Program-made: the position numbers and the translations under genes | In this document: positions 35,248 to 43,254 of the stretch, piece by piece | Layout of the letters: each line of letters begins with the position of its first letter | Position numbering within the stretch: the stretch's first letter is position 1 | The notes under the pieces: generated by a model | Told to the model about the DNA's origin: nothing | Seen by the model: the letters and a program-made list of their open reading frames with translations, nothing else | Database searches by the model: none | Assembly: GCA_902604855.1 (NCBI GenBank) | Contig: CACLAF010000004.1 | Location: 62,001-126,000 of the forward strand | Origin: an uncultured SAR86 cluster bacterium | GTDB lineage: Bacteria > Pseudomonadota > Gammaproteobacteria > Magnimaribacterales > Magnimaribacteraceae | Reading direction: 5' to 3' | Length of the DNA stretch: 64,000 bases

Positions 35248-37047
35248 ATGGGCAATCAAGTTTATACCGAAGAAAAACTTAAAGAGGTAAGAAGGAAATA
35301 TCTCGAGGAAAGAGATAAACGACTGAGACCAGATGCTAATCAACAATGGCATGAAACATCAGGTGATTTTTCTTATTTTGTAGAAGATCCCTACGTAGAG
35401 CACAAAGAATCTAGAGATGCTTTCAATAAAAAGCACCAAGTTGTAATAATAGGAGCTGGGTTTGGCGGCATGTTGGCAGCTGCCAGGCTTATTGAGGCAG
35501 GTTTTGATGATATTTTAATTATTGAGAAAGCAGGAGGTTTTGGTGGAACTTGGTATTGGAATCGATATCCTGGAGCTTATTGTGATGTCGAATCATATGT
35601 ATATTTGCCTATGCTTGAGGAGACGGGCTTTATTCCAAAAGAGAAATACACAAATGCGACAGAATGTCTGGAATATTGCAATATCTTAGCTAGAAAATAT
35701 GGATTGTTTGAAAAAACAATTTTCCAAACAGAAGTTGTTTCAAATCAATGGAAAGAAGAGACGAAAGAATGGTTAGTAGAAACAGATAGGCAAGATAAAA
35801 TTTCAGCACAGTATGTTGTCCATTCCAATGGTCCTTTAAATAGACCTAAACTTCCGGGAATTAAGGGCATAAATGATTTTCGTGGTCATACATTTCACAC
35901 AAGCAGATGGGATTATGAATACACTGGAGGAAGCCATTCAGGCGACCTATCTAATCTAAAAGATAAATGCGTAGCAGTAATTGGAACTGGTGCAACAGCC
36001 ATTCAATGTATACCTCATATTGGTTCCTCAGCTAAAGAACTCTATGTATTTCAGCGAACTCCTTCAGCAGTGGATATAAGAAACAATAGTTTGACCGATG
36101 TTAACTGGCTTCAAAATCAGGAACCGGGATGGCAAGCAAAGAGAAGAAGAAATTATGAATCGATTATTAGTGGTTTACCTGTAGAAGAGGATCTTGTAGA
36201 TGATGGATGGACAGAAGCTTTCAAAGATCTATTTGCATTTATGCAAGATAGTGAACTTTTGAAATCAGGTGCTGATGGTATAGGCAAGGCTATGGAAATT
36301 GCAGATCTAAAGAAGATGGAAAAAATAAGAAAGCTTGCTTCCGATCTGTTGGAAGATCAAGAAACAGCTGAAAATCTAAAACCTTACTATAGATGGCTTT
36401 GTAAAAGACCTTGTTTCAATGATGACTACTTAAAAACATATAATTTACCCAACGCTCATCTAGTAGATACAAATGGTAAGGGAGTAGATGAGATCACCCC
36501 AAAAGGAATAGTTGCAAATGGAATTGAATATAAAGTTGATTGTATTGTTTTTGCTACTGGCTTCGAAGTGGGTACTGATTACACGCGAAGGGCAGGCTAC
36601 GATATTTTTGGTAGAGATGGGCTGCCGATAGAAGATAAATTCAGTATGACAAAAGGCTATGAGTCACTGTTTGGTTTGCACGCAAAAGAATTCCCTAATG
36701 CATTCTTTTTTGGAATTGGACAAACAGGTTTCTCCTCTACCTATACATACGCTCTAGACGAACAGGCAATTCACTTAGCTTATATATTAAAAAAGGCGGA
36801 AGAAAGGGGAGCAGTAACAATAGAACCGAACCAAGAATCTATAGACGAATGGGTCCGAACAATAATTGAGAAAGCACGTATTTCTAAGGAATTCCAAGAA
36901 CAATGTACGCCTGGGTATTACAATTTAGAGGGTGCTGTCAACCAATTACCACAAAATAATACTTATGGTGGGGGTCCTATAGAATTTTTTGATCTTATGG
37001 AAGAGTGGAGAAGTGAAGGAAGCCTCAAAGGACTTGAACTCAAATAA
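35248..37047 (+). CDS. Baeyer-Villiger (class B flavin) monooxygenase
   Basis: A 599-residue FAD/NADPH monooxygenase. The first Rossmann motif GAGFGG is near residues 69-74, the second GTGATAIQ near 246-253. Between them lies the type I Baeyer-Villiger fingerprint FRGHTFHTSRWD (F211, G213, H217, W221, D222), which distinguishes these enzymes from ordinary flavin monooxygenases. It inserts oxygen next to a ketone to give an ester or lactone. A long N-terminal extension before the FAD domain suits the cyclohexanone/steroid-type members. A good AAAGGA ribosome site precedes ATG 35248. The next esterase-ready product is expected to meet the preceding gene's hydrolase. Confidence 0.92.
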   Translation: MGNQVYTEEKLKEVRRKYLEERDKRLRPDANQQWHETSGDFSYFVEDPYVEHKESRDAFNKKHQVVIIGAGFGGMLAAARLIEAGFDDILIIEKAGGFGGTWYWNRYPGAYCDVESYVYLPMLEETGFIPKEKYTNATECLEYCNILARKYGLFEKTIFQTEVVSNQWKEETKEWLVETDRQDKISAQYVVHSNGPLNRPKLPGIKGINDFRGHTFHTSRWDYEYTGGSHSGDLSNLKDKCVAVIGTGATAIQCIPHIGSSAKELYVFQRTPSAVDIRNNSLTDVNWLQNQEPGWQAKRRRNYESIISGLPVEEDLVDDGWTEAFKDLFAFMQDSELLKSGADGIGKAMEIADLKKMEKIRKLASDLLEDQETAENLKPYYRWLCKRPCFNDDYLKTYNLPNAHLVDTNGKGVDEITPKGIVANGIEYKVDCIVFATGFEVGTDYTRRAGYDIFGRDGLPIEDKFSMTKGYESLFGLHAKEFPNAFFFGIGQTGFSSTYTYALDEQAIHLAYILKKAEERGAVTIEPNQESIDEWVRTIIEKARISKEFQEQCTPGYYNLEGAVNQLPQNNTYGGGPIEFFDLMEEWRSEGSLKGLELK

Positions 37048-37066
37048 TCAATTTAATTATAAATTT

Positions 37067-37247
37067 TCCTGTAATTAAGAAGTTTGGTCACTTAATCAAT
37101 AGAATGAACAAGATTTACTAGCAGTACCAGAAGATGAAATGCTTTTTTGTTGCAATGCTATAGGTTTTAAATACCACAGAATCTATAAATGAATTAAGAA
37201 CTAACAGGAGACCAATAGATACTCGGGCTAATTTTTTAAATAAATAG
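37067..37247 (+). pseudogene. decayed C-terminal remnant of a nitroreductase gene
   Basis: This plus-strand stretch aligns without gaps to the last part of the nitroreductase at 20231-20887, starting at a Cys (TGT 37070). The frame reads CN*EVWSLNQ*NEQ, then LLAVPEDEMLFCCNAIGFK, against the intact CPQEAWAIKQ and FVKAPDELMLFCGMAIGYR. Two in-frame stops interrupt it (TAA 37076-37078, where the intact gene has Gln, and TAG 37100-37102), and near 37185 about two bases are missing. It continues in another frame as NELRTNRRPIDTRANFLNK to TAG 37245-37247, against NELRTERRP in the intact gene. About 23 of 54 aligned positions agree. The N-terminal two thirds are gone. Confidence 0.8.
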
Positions 37248-37251
37248 TCTA

Positions 37252-38892
37252 CTAAGCTGAATGTCTGAGCACCTGACCTGCACGAGCGCTAGTTGGTTCT
37301 CCATCAAGGACATTAACTTGGCCATTTACAATCGTTGCCTTGAAGCCCCGAGACTTCTGAATGTATCTTGGTGCTTCTCCAGGGAAATCATTCACTAATA
37401 CAGGTTGTAACTCTGTCACCTCTTCTGGCCTAAAGACATTAATATCTGCTTTCATCCCTGCTTTTAGAGTACCTCGATCTTTCAGGCCAATCACTGCAGC
37501 CGGATCAGCTGTCATTCTCTTGATGGCTTGTGGAAGTGTAAATACACCAGTCTTGCGAACATAATGAGAAAGTATGAAACTTGCCCATCCACCATCCATA
37601 ATTTGAGAAACATGCGCTCCTACATCACCAAGTCCAGGTATTAGATTTTCACTAGAGAAGAGATCTCCTTGCTCTTTGAGATTGGTACCAAACATGCGCC
37701 AGTTGAAAAGACCACGACCTTGACTATCTCTTGTTAGCCGTAAAAAAGTTTCAGACCAGTGCTCAGAAGCAGATTTTGATAATTCGATCAGATTTTGTGC
37801 AGAGTTGTGATCGGGTATATCTTCTGAGCCAAGGAAATAGACTTTTTGTAAAGGAATCTGGCAAGATTTCGGTTCCCGAGCTTCTGCTACTAATGCCTCA
37901 CAAAAGGTTTCATCATTGATGGCTTTTAATCTACCCTCAAAGTCTTTTTCTCGTAACACATCCCATGTTAGTCCTTGAATAGGCAGCCCAGCTTGGAGAC
38001 CGAACATATAACCAGATCCACGTGTATGACTGGTACCGGTGATACTGCGCCCCTCTGTATTCATTTCATCAAGATTCATTGCAGCCTTAGTTCCCGATCC
38101 TTCTTCTCCTGAACAACCATAGCTAAATAAGACTCTACTACCTTCGGTCTCAGCCACTGACTTCATTACTTCAGCATCTGCACCAACAAGCTGCATTAAG
38201 CCATCTCGAGGTCCGACAACCTTTGCAATTTCAACAAGCTCAGAACATTCTGCAAAGGTTCCTGGAATTGAACGGCCATCCGGAGCTTTGTGCGGTTCGT
38301 AACGATTAGTTGAAAATCCAACGGCACCATCTTCTATTGCCTTTTCTACAATGTCAGCCATCTGTTGCTTTTCAGCTTCAGTTGCTTGCTCATCAAACGA
38401 TCGATCGCCCATGACGTAATAGCGAACAGCACAATGACCAACGAGACCTGCAACATTCAGAGAAGGTTTAAGTTCTTCCAACATATCGAGGTATTGACCA
38501 TAGTGCTCCCAATTCCAAGGAAGTCCGGAGAGAATGGCTTGCTTAGGAATATCCTCTACCGTTTCCATCATACCAGCAAGAATTTCTACATCATCAGGTT
38601 TACAAGGAGCAAAAGTGAGTCCACAGTTTCCAATCAAAGCCGTGGTAACACCATGCCAACAAATAGGAGTCATTTGAGGATCCCAGCCAATTTGGGCATC
38701 CAGGTGAGTATGGATATCAACAAAGCCAGGGGAAACTGTCATACCTTCAGCATCAATAATCTCAGCTGCCTCTCCATTTACTTCCCCAATTTCAGTTATA
38801 AGTCCATCTTTGATTGCGATGTCTCCAGAATAAGCATCTGAGCCAGTTCCATCTATGATATTTCCATTTTTTATTATTAGATCATGTTGCAT
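37252..38892 (-). CDS. D-aminoacylase/N-acyl-D-amino-acid deacylase family amidohydrolase
   Basis: A 546-residue metal-dependent amidohydrolase. The motif H61-T-H63-LD in SPGFVDIHTHLDAQIGWD gives the first two metal ligands, and GNCGLTFAPCKPDD holds the metal-ligand cysteine region characteristic of D-aminoacylases. AGLVGHCAVR and IMDGGWASFILSHYVR-type later segments follow. The family hydrolyses N-acyl-D-amino acids, cyclic imides or hydantoin-like ring amides; marine members are often assigned only broadly. It has a GAAGGGG ribosome site before ATG 38892. Its base composition looks slightly more GC-rich by eye than its neighbours. It converges on the nitroreductase remnant with 4 nt between stop and stop. 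Confidence 0.88.
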   Translation of the reverse strand: MQHDLIIKNGNIIDGTGSDAYSGDIAIKDGLITEIGEVNGEAAEIIDAEGMTVSPGFVDIHTHLDAQIGWDPQMTPICWHGVTTALIGNCGLTFAPCKPDDVEILAGMMETVEDIPKQAILSGLPWNWEHYGQYLDMLEELKPSLNVAGLVGHCAVRYYVMGDRSFDEQATEAEKQQMADIVEKAIEDGAVGFSTNRYEPHKAPDGRSIPGTFAECSELVEIAKVVGPRDGLMQLVGADAEVMKSVAETEGSRVLFSYGCSGEEGSGTKAAMNLDEMNTEGRSITGTSHTRGSGYMFGLQAGLPIQGLTWDVLREKDFEGRLKAINDETFCEALVAEAREPKSCQIPLQKVYFLGSEDIPDHNSAQNLIELSKSASEHWSETFLRLTRDSQGRGLFNWRMFGTNLKEQGDLFSSENLIPGLGDVGAHVSQIMDGGWASFILSHYVRKTGVFTLPQAIKRMTADPAAVIGLKDRGTLKAGMKADINVFRPEEVTELQPVLVNDFPGEAPRYIQKSRGFKATIVNGQVNVLDGEPTSARAGQVLRHSA

Positions 38893-38956
38893 AATTTACC
38901 CCTTCAAAACGTAGTATATACAAAGAAAGTAAACTCACTCCAGCAAAAAAAAGGGT

Positions 38957-38982
38957 AAAAAACTAACTTTTTTAAAAAGTTA
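38957..38982 (-). terminator. rho-independent terminator after tRNA-Arg
   Basis: On the minus strand the 9-nt arms TAACTTTTT and AAAAAGTTA (plus-strand 38964-38972 and 38974-38982) fold into an AT-rich hairpin followed by six U residues (minus strand, 38962-38957). It is 15 nt past the tRNA 3' end. Confidence 0.6.
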
Positions 38983-38996
38983 ATCATCATAATGAA

Positions 38997-39071
38997 TGGG
39001 CTAGACAGGATTTGAACCTGTGACCTTCTGCTCCGGAGGCAGACGCTCTATCCTAGCTGAGCTACTAGCCC
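38997..39071 (-). tRNA. tRNA-Arg (anticodon CCG)
   Basis: The 75-nt minus-strand sequence folds fully: 7-bp acceptor stem GGGCTAG/CTAGCCC, D-arm GCTC/GAGC, anticodon stem TCTGC/GCAGA with loop CTCCGGA (anticodon CCG, reads CGG), T-arm ACAGG/CCTGT with TTCAAAT, and discriminator A. The 3' CCA is not encoded (the next bases are TTC), so it must be added by the CCA-adding enzyme. It is the only tRNA gene I found. Confidence 0.97.
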
Positions 39072-39074
39072 AAA

Positions 39075-39091
39075 ATAGATTATATATCTAT
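39075..39091. promoter_or_regulatory. palindrome with TATAAT between tRNA-Arg and the acyl-CoA dehydrogenase
   Basis: ATAGAT-TATAT-ATCTAT (39075-39091) is a perfect inverted repeat with a 5-nt centre. The minus strand contains TATAAT (39084-39079) about 8 nt before the mature tRNA 5' end, a possible -10, though transcription would then start almost at the mature end. Its position between two divergent genes fits a promoter region. Confidence 0.35.
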
Positions 39092-39158
39092 CTCAATATC
39101 TATTTTATTAATACACCAGCCCTGATATTATGCCCCTTCTTTTAGTCGTGGAGTAAAT

Positions 39159-40340
39159 ATGGCAAGTAATTCTTGGCAATCAATTAATTGGAAGGACCCT
39201 TTTTTGCTTGAGCAGCAGCTCTCTGATGACCAAAGAATGGTGAGAGATACTGCAAATCAGTTCGCTCAAGAAAAACTTTTGCCAAGAGTGAGAGATGCTT
39301 TTAGAAGCGAGGAAACTGATCCTGGAATATTTAAAGAAATGGGCTCTGTAGGCTTATTGGGTTCAACTATACAAGGCTATGATTGCCCGGGTGTTGATTA
39401 TATGAGTTATGGGCTAATTGCGAGGGAGATCGAAAGAGTTGATTCTGGCTATAGATCTATGATGAGCGTTCAATCCTCTTTAGTTATGTATCCAATTTAT
39501 GCTTTTGGCTCTGAAGAACAAAGAGAGATATATCTACCATCCTTAGCCAAAGGTGAAAAGATTGGTTGCTTTGGTTTGACAGAACCAGACTATGGATCAG
39601 ATGCTGGCGGTTTAATAACAAGAGCAAAGAGTGTCGATGGTGGATACTCATTAAGTGGTGCAAAAATGTGGATATCAAATAGTCCTATAGCAGACGTTTT
39701 TGTTGTTTGGGCCAAGAATGATGAGGGAAAAATAAAAGGATTTATTCTTGAAAAAGGAATGGAAGGACTTAGTGCCCCAAAGATAGAAGGAAAATTAGCA
39801 TTGAGGGCCTCTGTTACCGGTCAGATAGTTATGGATGAAGTATTTGTTGAAGAGAGTCAGATGCTTCCAAACATTGAAGGTCTCAAAGGACCATTCAGTT
39901 GCTTAAATAATGCAAGATACGGAATCGCTTGGGGAGCTCTAGGTGCAGCCGAAACCTGCTGGTATACTGCTCGGGATTACGTAATGGATAGAAAACAATT
40001 TGATAGGCCTCTTGGCTCTAATCAAATTATTCAATTAAAGTTAGCTGATATGCAGACTGACATAAGTATTGGATTACAAGGATGCTATCGCGCAGGCCAG
40101 TTAATGAATGACAACAATATCTCTCCTGAATTAATTTCACTTATTAAACGGAACTCAACCGGCAAAGCACTTGAGATAGCTAGAAAATCTAGAGATATGC
40201 TTGGAGGAAATGGAATATCAGATGAGTATCCAATTATGAGGCATATGGTAAATTTAGAAGTTGTAAATACTTACGAGGGAACTAGCGATATACACGCCTT
40301 AATCTTGGGACGCACACAAACAGATATACCTGCGTTTTAG
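39159..40340 (+). CDS. acyl-CoA dehydrogenase of the glutaryl-CoA dehydrogenase type
   Basis: A 393-residue FAD acyl-CoA dehydrogenase. [17 protein letters not shown] (flavin-binding signature), the segment [10 protein letters not shown] and the catalytic base region [16 protein letters not shown] near the C-terminus (Glu about residue 373) match the glutaryl-CoA dehydrogenase subgroup, which oxidises and decarboxylates glutaryl-CoA from lysine or tryptophan breakdown. Length agrees with this group. No electron-transfer flavoprotein or CoA-transferase gene is adjacent. A GGAG ribosome site sits before ATG 39159. Subgroup assignment is from motifs only; another short-chain specificity remains possible. 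Confidence 0.88.
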   Translation: MASNSWQSINWKDPFLLEQQLSDDQRMVRDTANQFAQEKLLPRVRDAFRSEETDPGIFKEMGSVGLLGSTIQGYDCPGVDYMSYGLIAREIERVDSGYRSMMSVQSSLVMYPIYAFGSEEQREIYLPSLAKGEKIGCFGLTEPDYGSDAGGLITRAKSVDGGYSLSGAKMWISNSPIADVFVVWAKNDEGKIKGFILEKGMEGLSAPKIEGKLALRASVTGQIVMDEVFVEESQMLPNIEGLKGPFSCLNNARYGIAWGALGAAETCWYTARDYVMDRKQFDRPLGSNQIIQLKLADMQTDISIGLQGCYRAGQLMNDNNISPELISLIKRNSTGKALEIARKSRDMLGGNGISDEYPIMRHMVNLEVVNTYEGTSDIHALILGRTQTDIPAF

Positions 40341-40413
40341 TCCTATTTTTCAAGACTACCAAGTTTTATTGTTTTATAATGCAGCCCGCTCGATCTTCAG
40401 AAATCTATAATAT

Positions 40414-41001
40414 ATGAAATATTCAAAATTCTTCTTGATACTTACAATCGGTTTTGTGTTGAGCCTTAGTGCCTCAGAAGCAAAAAAGGCAATTGAAATG
40501 AGGATTGCTCCTGTAGGATCTATTTGCTTAGAAGGACAGGACTGCGGCTCGGCTGCTCCTGCAGCTTCTCAAGCAATGGCTCCTGTAAATGATTTGCCCA
40601 AAATTGAGCTATCTGAAGGATCAGAACATATTATCAAAATGTTAAATTCAGGTGTCGATGGAACTATGGTTTTTGAACCTGCTGTGATCAAAGTCTCTGT
40701 AGGCGACACAATTCACTTTAAAGCTACTGATCTTTCTCATAACTCTGCTTCTATGTCTGGGATGATTCCTACTGGAGCTGATAGTTGGGCTGGCGCTCTG
40801 AGTCAGGATATTTCAGTGAAACTAAATGAAGAAGGAATTTATGTGTACCAGTGCGATCCTCACGTAATGATGGCTATGGTCGGTGTTATACAAGTTGGTG
40901 AAGCTGTTAACATGGCAGAAGTAAAAGAGGCGGCTTCCAATCAAAAAGCAACTTTTATTATGAATGGTACGAGACTAGAGCAATATCTTTCTCAGCTTTA
41001 G
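40414..41001 (+). CDS. exported pseudoazurin-type cupredoxin with cytochrome-c5-like N-terminal linker
   Basis: A 195-residue protein with a signal peptide (about residues 1-20). Residues 28-60 (RIAPVGSICLEGQDCGSA, then Ala-rich) resemble the linker that precedes the heme domain in cytochrome c5 proteins. Residues about 68-165 form a pseudoazurin domain. The type 1 copper ligands fit the pseudoazurin spacing: H109 (DLSHNS), C147 (YQCDPH), H150 and M155, with Cys+3=His and Cys+8=Met. It would carry electrons in the periplasm. A TATAAT lies at 40375-40380. Its stop overlaps that of the convergent HAD gene by 4 nt. Confidence 0.85.
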   Translation: MKYSKFFLILTIGFVLSLSASEAKKAIEMRIAPVGSICLEGQDCGSAAPAASQAMAPVNDLPKIELSEGSEHIIKMLNSGVDGTMVFEPAVIKVSVGDTIHFKATDLSHNSASMSGMIPTGADSWAGALSQDISVKLNEEGIYVYQCDPHVMMAMVGVIQVGEAVNMAEVKEAASNQKATFIMNGTRLEQYLSQL

Positions 41002-41690
41002 ATAGTTTTCAGCAAGGTAGGTAATTCTCTCCAATCAGAAAAACTAGGCACCTGAATATCTAATTCTAACTCTCCTTCATTTTCATTGAACCATATAGGC
41101 TTGCAGCCAAAATCGTAACTAGCCTGCACATCATTGATTGGATGGTCTCCAATATGGCATATTTCTTTAGCTTCCAGACCTGTAGCTTCTAGTGCTGCTT
41201 CAAACATTTCTGGATTGGGTTTATGAGTATTTAGCTCTGCCGGAGAAAGGATGTAGTCAAAATAATCTGATATCCCGATCATATCAAGGTCAGCATTTCC
41301 ATTTGTTATGACTCCTAGAGAGTAGTCATCTTTTAATATATCCAGAGTTGAGATCACATGATCATAGAAAGTTACATTATTTCGTCCTTCAAAGAATATT
41401 TTGAATGCTCCTTCAGCCATGCTTTGCGATTCATCATTGTTATATCCAGATCTTATGCTGGCATCATAGAATATCTTGAGTCTAAGTTCAGATAATCTAT
41501 TAATTAAACTCGGATCAGTTCTTAAAAGTTTATCTCTTATCTCTATACTCACTTCTTTAGTTAGGGAGTTTAGGACCCCTGGATAATTATCCTTAATCCA
41601 ATTCCTAGAATTTTTTTCAGCCTCCATAATAGTCGGCATAAGAGGCCAAAAAGTATCATCTAGATCAAAAGATATTGATTTAATTGTCAT
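40998..41690 (-). CDS. yigB: HAD family hydrolase, YigB-like
   Basis: A 230-residue phosphatase of the haloacid dehalogenase fold. Motif I is FDLDDTFWP (nucleophile D then acid-base D), motif II VITNGNA, and motif IV HIGDHPINDV. The start is ATG 41690, preceded by a perfect GGAG ribosome site six bases upstream, which overlaps the xerC end by 11 nt; a longer frame to 41729 lacks support. In E. coli the same position after xerC is held by YigB, a flavin-pathway phosphatase. The synteny supports this name; the substrate here is inferred. Confidence 0.85.
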   Translation of the reverse strand: MTIKSISFDLDDTFWPLMPTIMEAEKNSRNWIKDNYPGVLNSLTKEVSIEIRDKLLRTDPSLINRLSELRLKIFYDASIRSGYNNDESQSMAEGAFKIFFEGRNNVTFYDHVISTLDILKDDYSLGVITNGNADLDMIGISDYFDYILSPAELNTHKPNPEMFEAALEATGLEAKEICHIGDHPINDVQASYDFGCKPIWFNENEGELELDIQVPSFSDWRELPTLLKTI

Positions 41691-42591
41691 TCTTAGCTCC
41701 TTTTTTTGCTCGTGGGTGGGCTTTGTCATAAACCTTAGAGAGATGTTGAAAGTCCAATTTTGTATATATTTGTGTAGTACCGATATCTGAATGGCCGAGC
41801 ATTTCTTGAACTGCCCTCAAGTCTCCACTTGATTCGAGTACATGACTTGCAAAAGAATGTCTTAACATGTGAGGATTAATTCCTGGAAGACCCCTTTGAA
41901 GACATAATTTTTCAAGTCTAAGTTGAATAGACCTTGCAGAAATACGGCTTCCCTTATTATTTAGAAATAATGCATTCGTCTGAGTCTCTTTAGATTCTAA
42001 TAATTCATTTCTATAAATAATCCAATCTCTTAATGACTGAATAGCTTTTGTTCCAACTGGAACCATACGAGTTTTATTTCCTTTTCCAGTTACCACACAT
42101 GTTCTTTCCTTAAGATCAACTTCTTCAAGGTCTAACTTACATATTTCCGACAACCGTAATCCAGAAGAATATAAAAGCTCTGCGATTGCTTTATCTCTTA
42201 TTTCTATCATTCCTTTTGGTTTAAAGTCTAAAAGTCTCTGAACTAAATCAGCATCCATTGCCTTAGGAAGAAGCTGAGCCGATTTAGGTGAAACGATATT
42301 TTTTGCAGGATTCAACTTAATTTTTCCTTCAGTAAGCAAATGTTCATGAAAAGTTCTACATGAAGACAATAATCTTTGAATGCTCCTAGGGCTTAAACCT
42401 CTTCGCCTTTCGCTATTGATAAAAGTTCTTATGTCATGTTCATTTACATTTTTCCAATCTTGTCTGTCATTAGTGGAAAGATATTCAGATAGCTTTTCTA
42501 AATCTCTTTGATAACCTTTAAGGGTGTGCGGTGAATATTGTTTTACCGATTCTAAGTATGATAGAAAAACTTTTATTTCAGCAACAAGCAT
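41680..42591 (-). CDS. xerC: tyrosine recombinase XerC
   Basis: A 303-residue site-specific recombinase. All catalytic residues are present: the first Arg in LLYSSGLRLSEI, H-x-x-R in PHMLRHSFASH, the later His in EMLGHSDIGTTQ, and the nucleophile Tyr in IYTKL. The N-terminal SAM-like DNA-binding domain spans about residues 1-90. Its normal job is resolving chromosome dimers at dif together with XerD. It lies in the conserved order dapF-DUF484-xerC-yigB, so it is a housekeeping recombinase and not a mobile-element integrase. It directly abuts the DUF484 gene. Confidence 0.96.
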   Translation of the reverse strand: MLVAEIKVFLSYLESVKQYSPHTLKGYQRDLEKLSEYLSTNDRQDWKNVNEHDIRTFINSERRRGLSPRSIQRLLSSCRTFHEHLLTEGKIKLNPAKNIVSPKSAQLLPKAMDADLVQRLLDFKPKGMIEIRDKAIAELLYSSGLRLSEICKLDLEEVDLKERTCVVTGKGNKTRMVPVGTKAIQSLRDWIIYRNELLESKETQTNALFLNNKGSRISARSIQLRLEKLCLQRGLPGINPHMLRHSFASHVLESSGDLRAVQEMLGHSDIGTTQIYTKLDFQHLSKVYDKAHPRAKKGAKNDN

Positions 42592-43254
42592 TTAAAAATT
42601 GTTTCTATCGATAAGTTTGGATAGGGTTTCTGCAACAAACTCTAGAAATAAAGAATCATTTTCTTTTGAATATGTATCTTCATTTTTAGAACCCAATGCA
42701 AGCATTCCAGGGCAATCAGTATTTTTAATGGGCACTAAAACACAATCTTTAATTTTTGTTTTTTTTTCAAAAATATAGTCCGATTCTTTTTTATCCAAGG
42801 TACCACAATATATGTCCGAAGCATTATATTTTTTTCCTATTTGTTTATGTGCTTGTTTGGCATCAAGAACTCTGCCTCTAGGTAAGTTAGGATTTTCTTT
42901 AAAGAAAACGACTTTACAGGCGTCAGCTTGAAATTTTTTTGAGAAAGAATTTTCCGTTGTTGCGATTACATCTGTTAAGTTTTTGCACACAATTAAATCT
43001 AAGATAAGTTCTTTAGTTTTTTCGAAAATACCTTCATTTGCTTTAGCTATTTCAAGCAATTCAAGTAAGTTTCCAGAGGTTGATTCGTAGTTCTTTCTAA
43101 GAACTTCAACTTGTTTTTGAATCAAAGAAACTGCTCCGCCAGTTTTATGAACTATCTCTATTGAATCTAATATATGGGAATTGCTCGAAAGGAAATCAGG
43201 GTTTAGGACTAGAAATTCTTCTACTTGTTTTGCATCAATGGATTTTTTTGACAT
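42592..43254 (-). CDS. DUF484 family protein
   Basis: A 220-residue protein with a GAF-like core. The N-terminal VEEFLVLNPDFLSSNSHIL segment (about residues 11-29) and the IQKQVEVLRKNYE helix are the family signature. DUF484 proteins regularly sit between dapF and xerC in gammaproteobacteria, as here, but their role is unknown. Its start shares one base with the dapF stop (TAATG), so translation is probably coupled. Confidence 0.9.
   Translation of the reverse strand: MSKKSIDAKQVEEFLVLNPDFLSSNSHILDSIEIVHKTGGAVSLIQKQVEVLRKNYESTSGNLLELLEIAKANEGIFEKTKELILDLIVCKNLTDVIATTENSFSKKFQADACKVVFFKENPNLPRGRVLDAKQAHKQIGKKYNASDIYCGTLDKKESDYIFEKKTKIKDCVLVPIKNTDCPGMLALGSKNEDTYSKENDSLFLEFVAETLSKLIDRNNF

Noticed and set aside
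37048-37066. Longer extension of the nitroreductase remnant
   Set aside because: Upstream of the Cys codon at 37070 the translation loses similarity to the intact gene, so only the last 60 residues can be supported.
41680-42591. Tyrosine recombinase as sign of a mobile island
   Set aside because: It sits in the conserved lysA-dapF-DUF484-xerC-yigB order and has XerC features, so it is the housekeeping recombinase.
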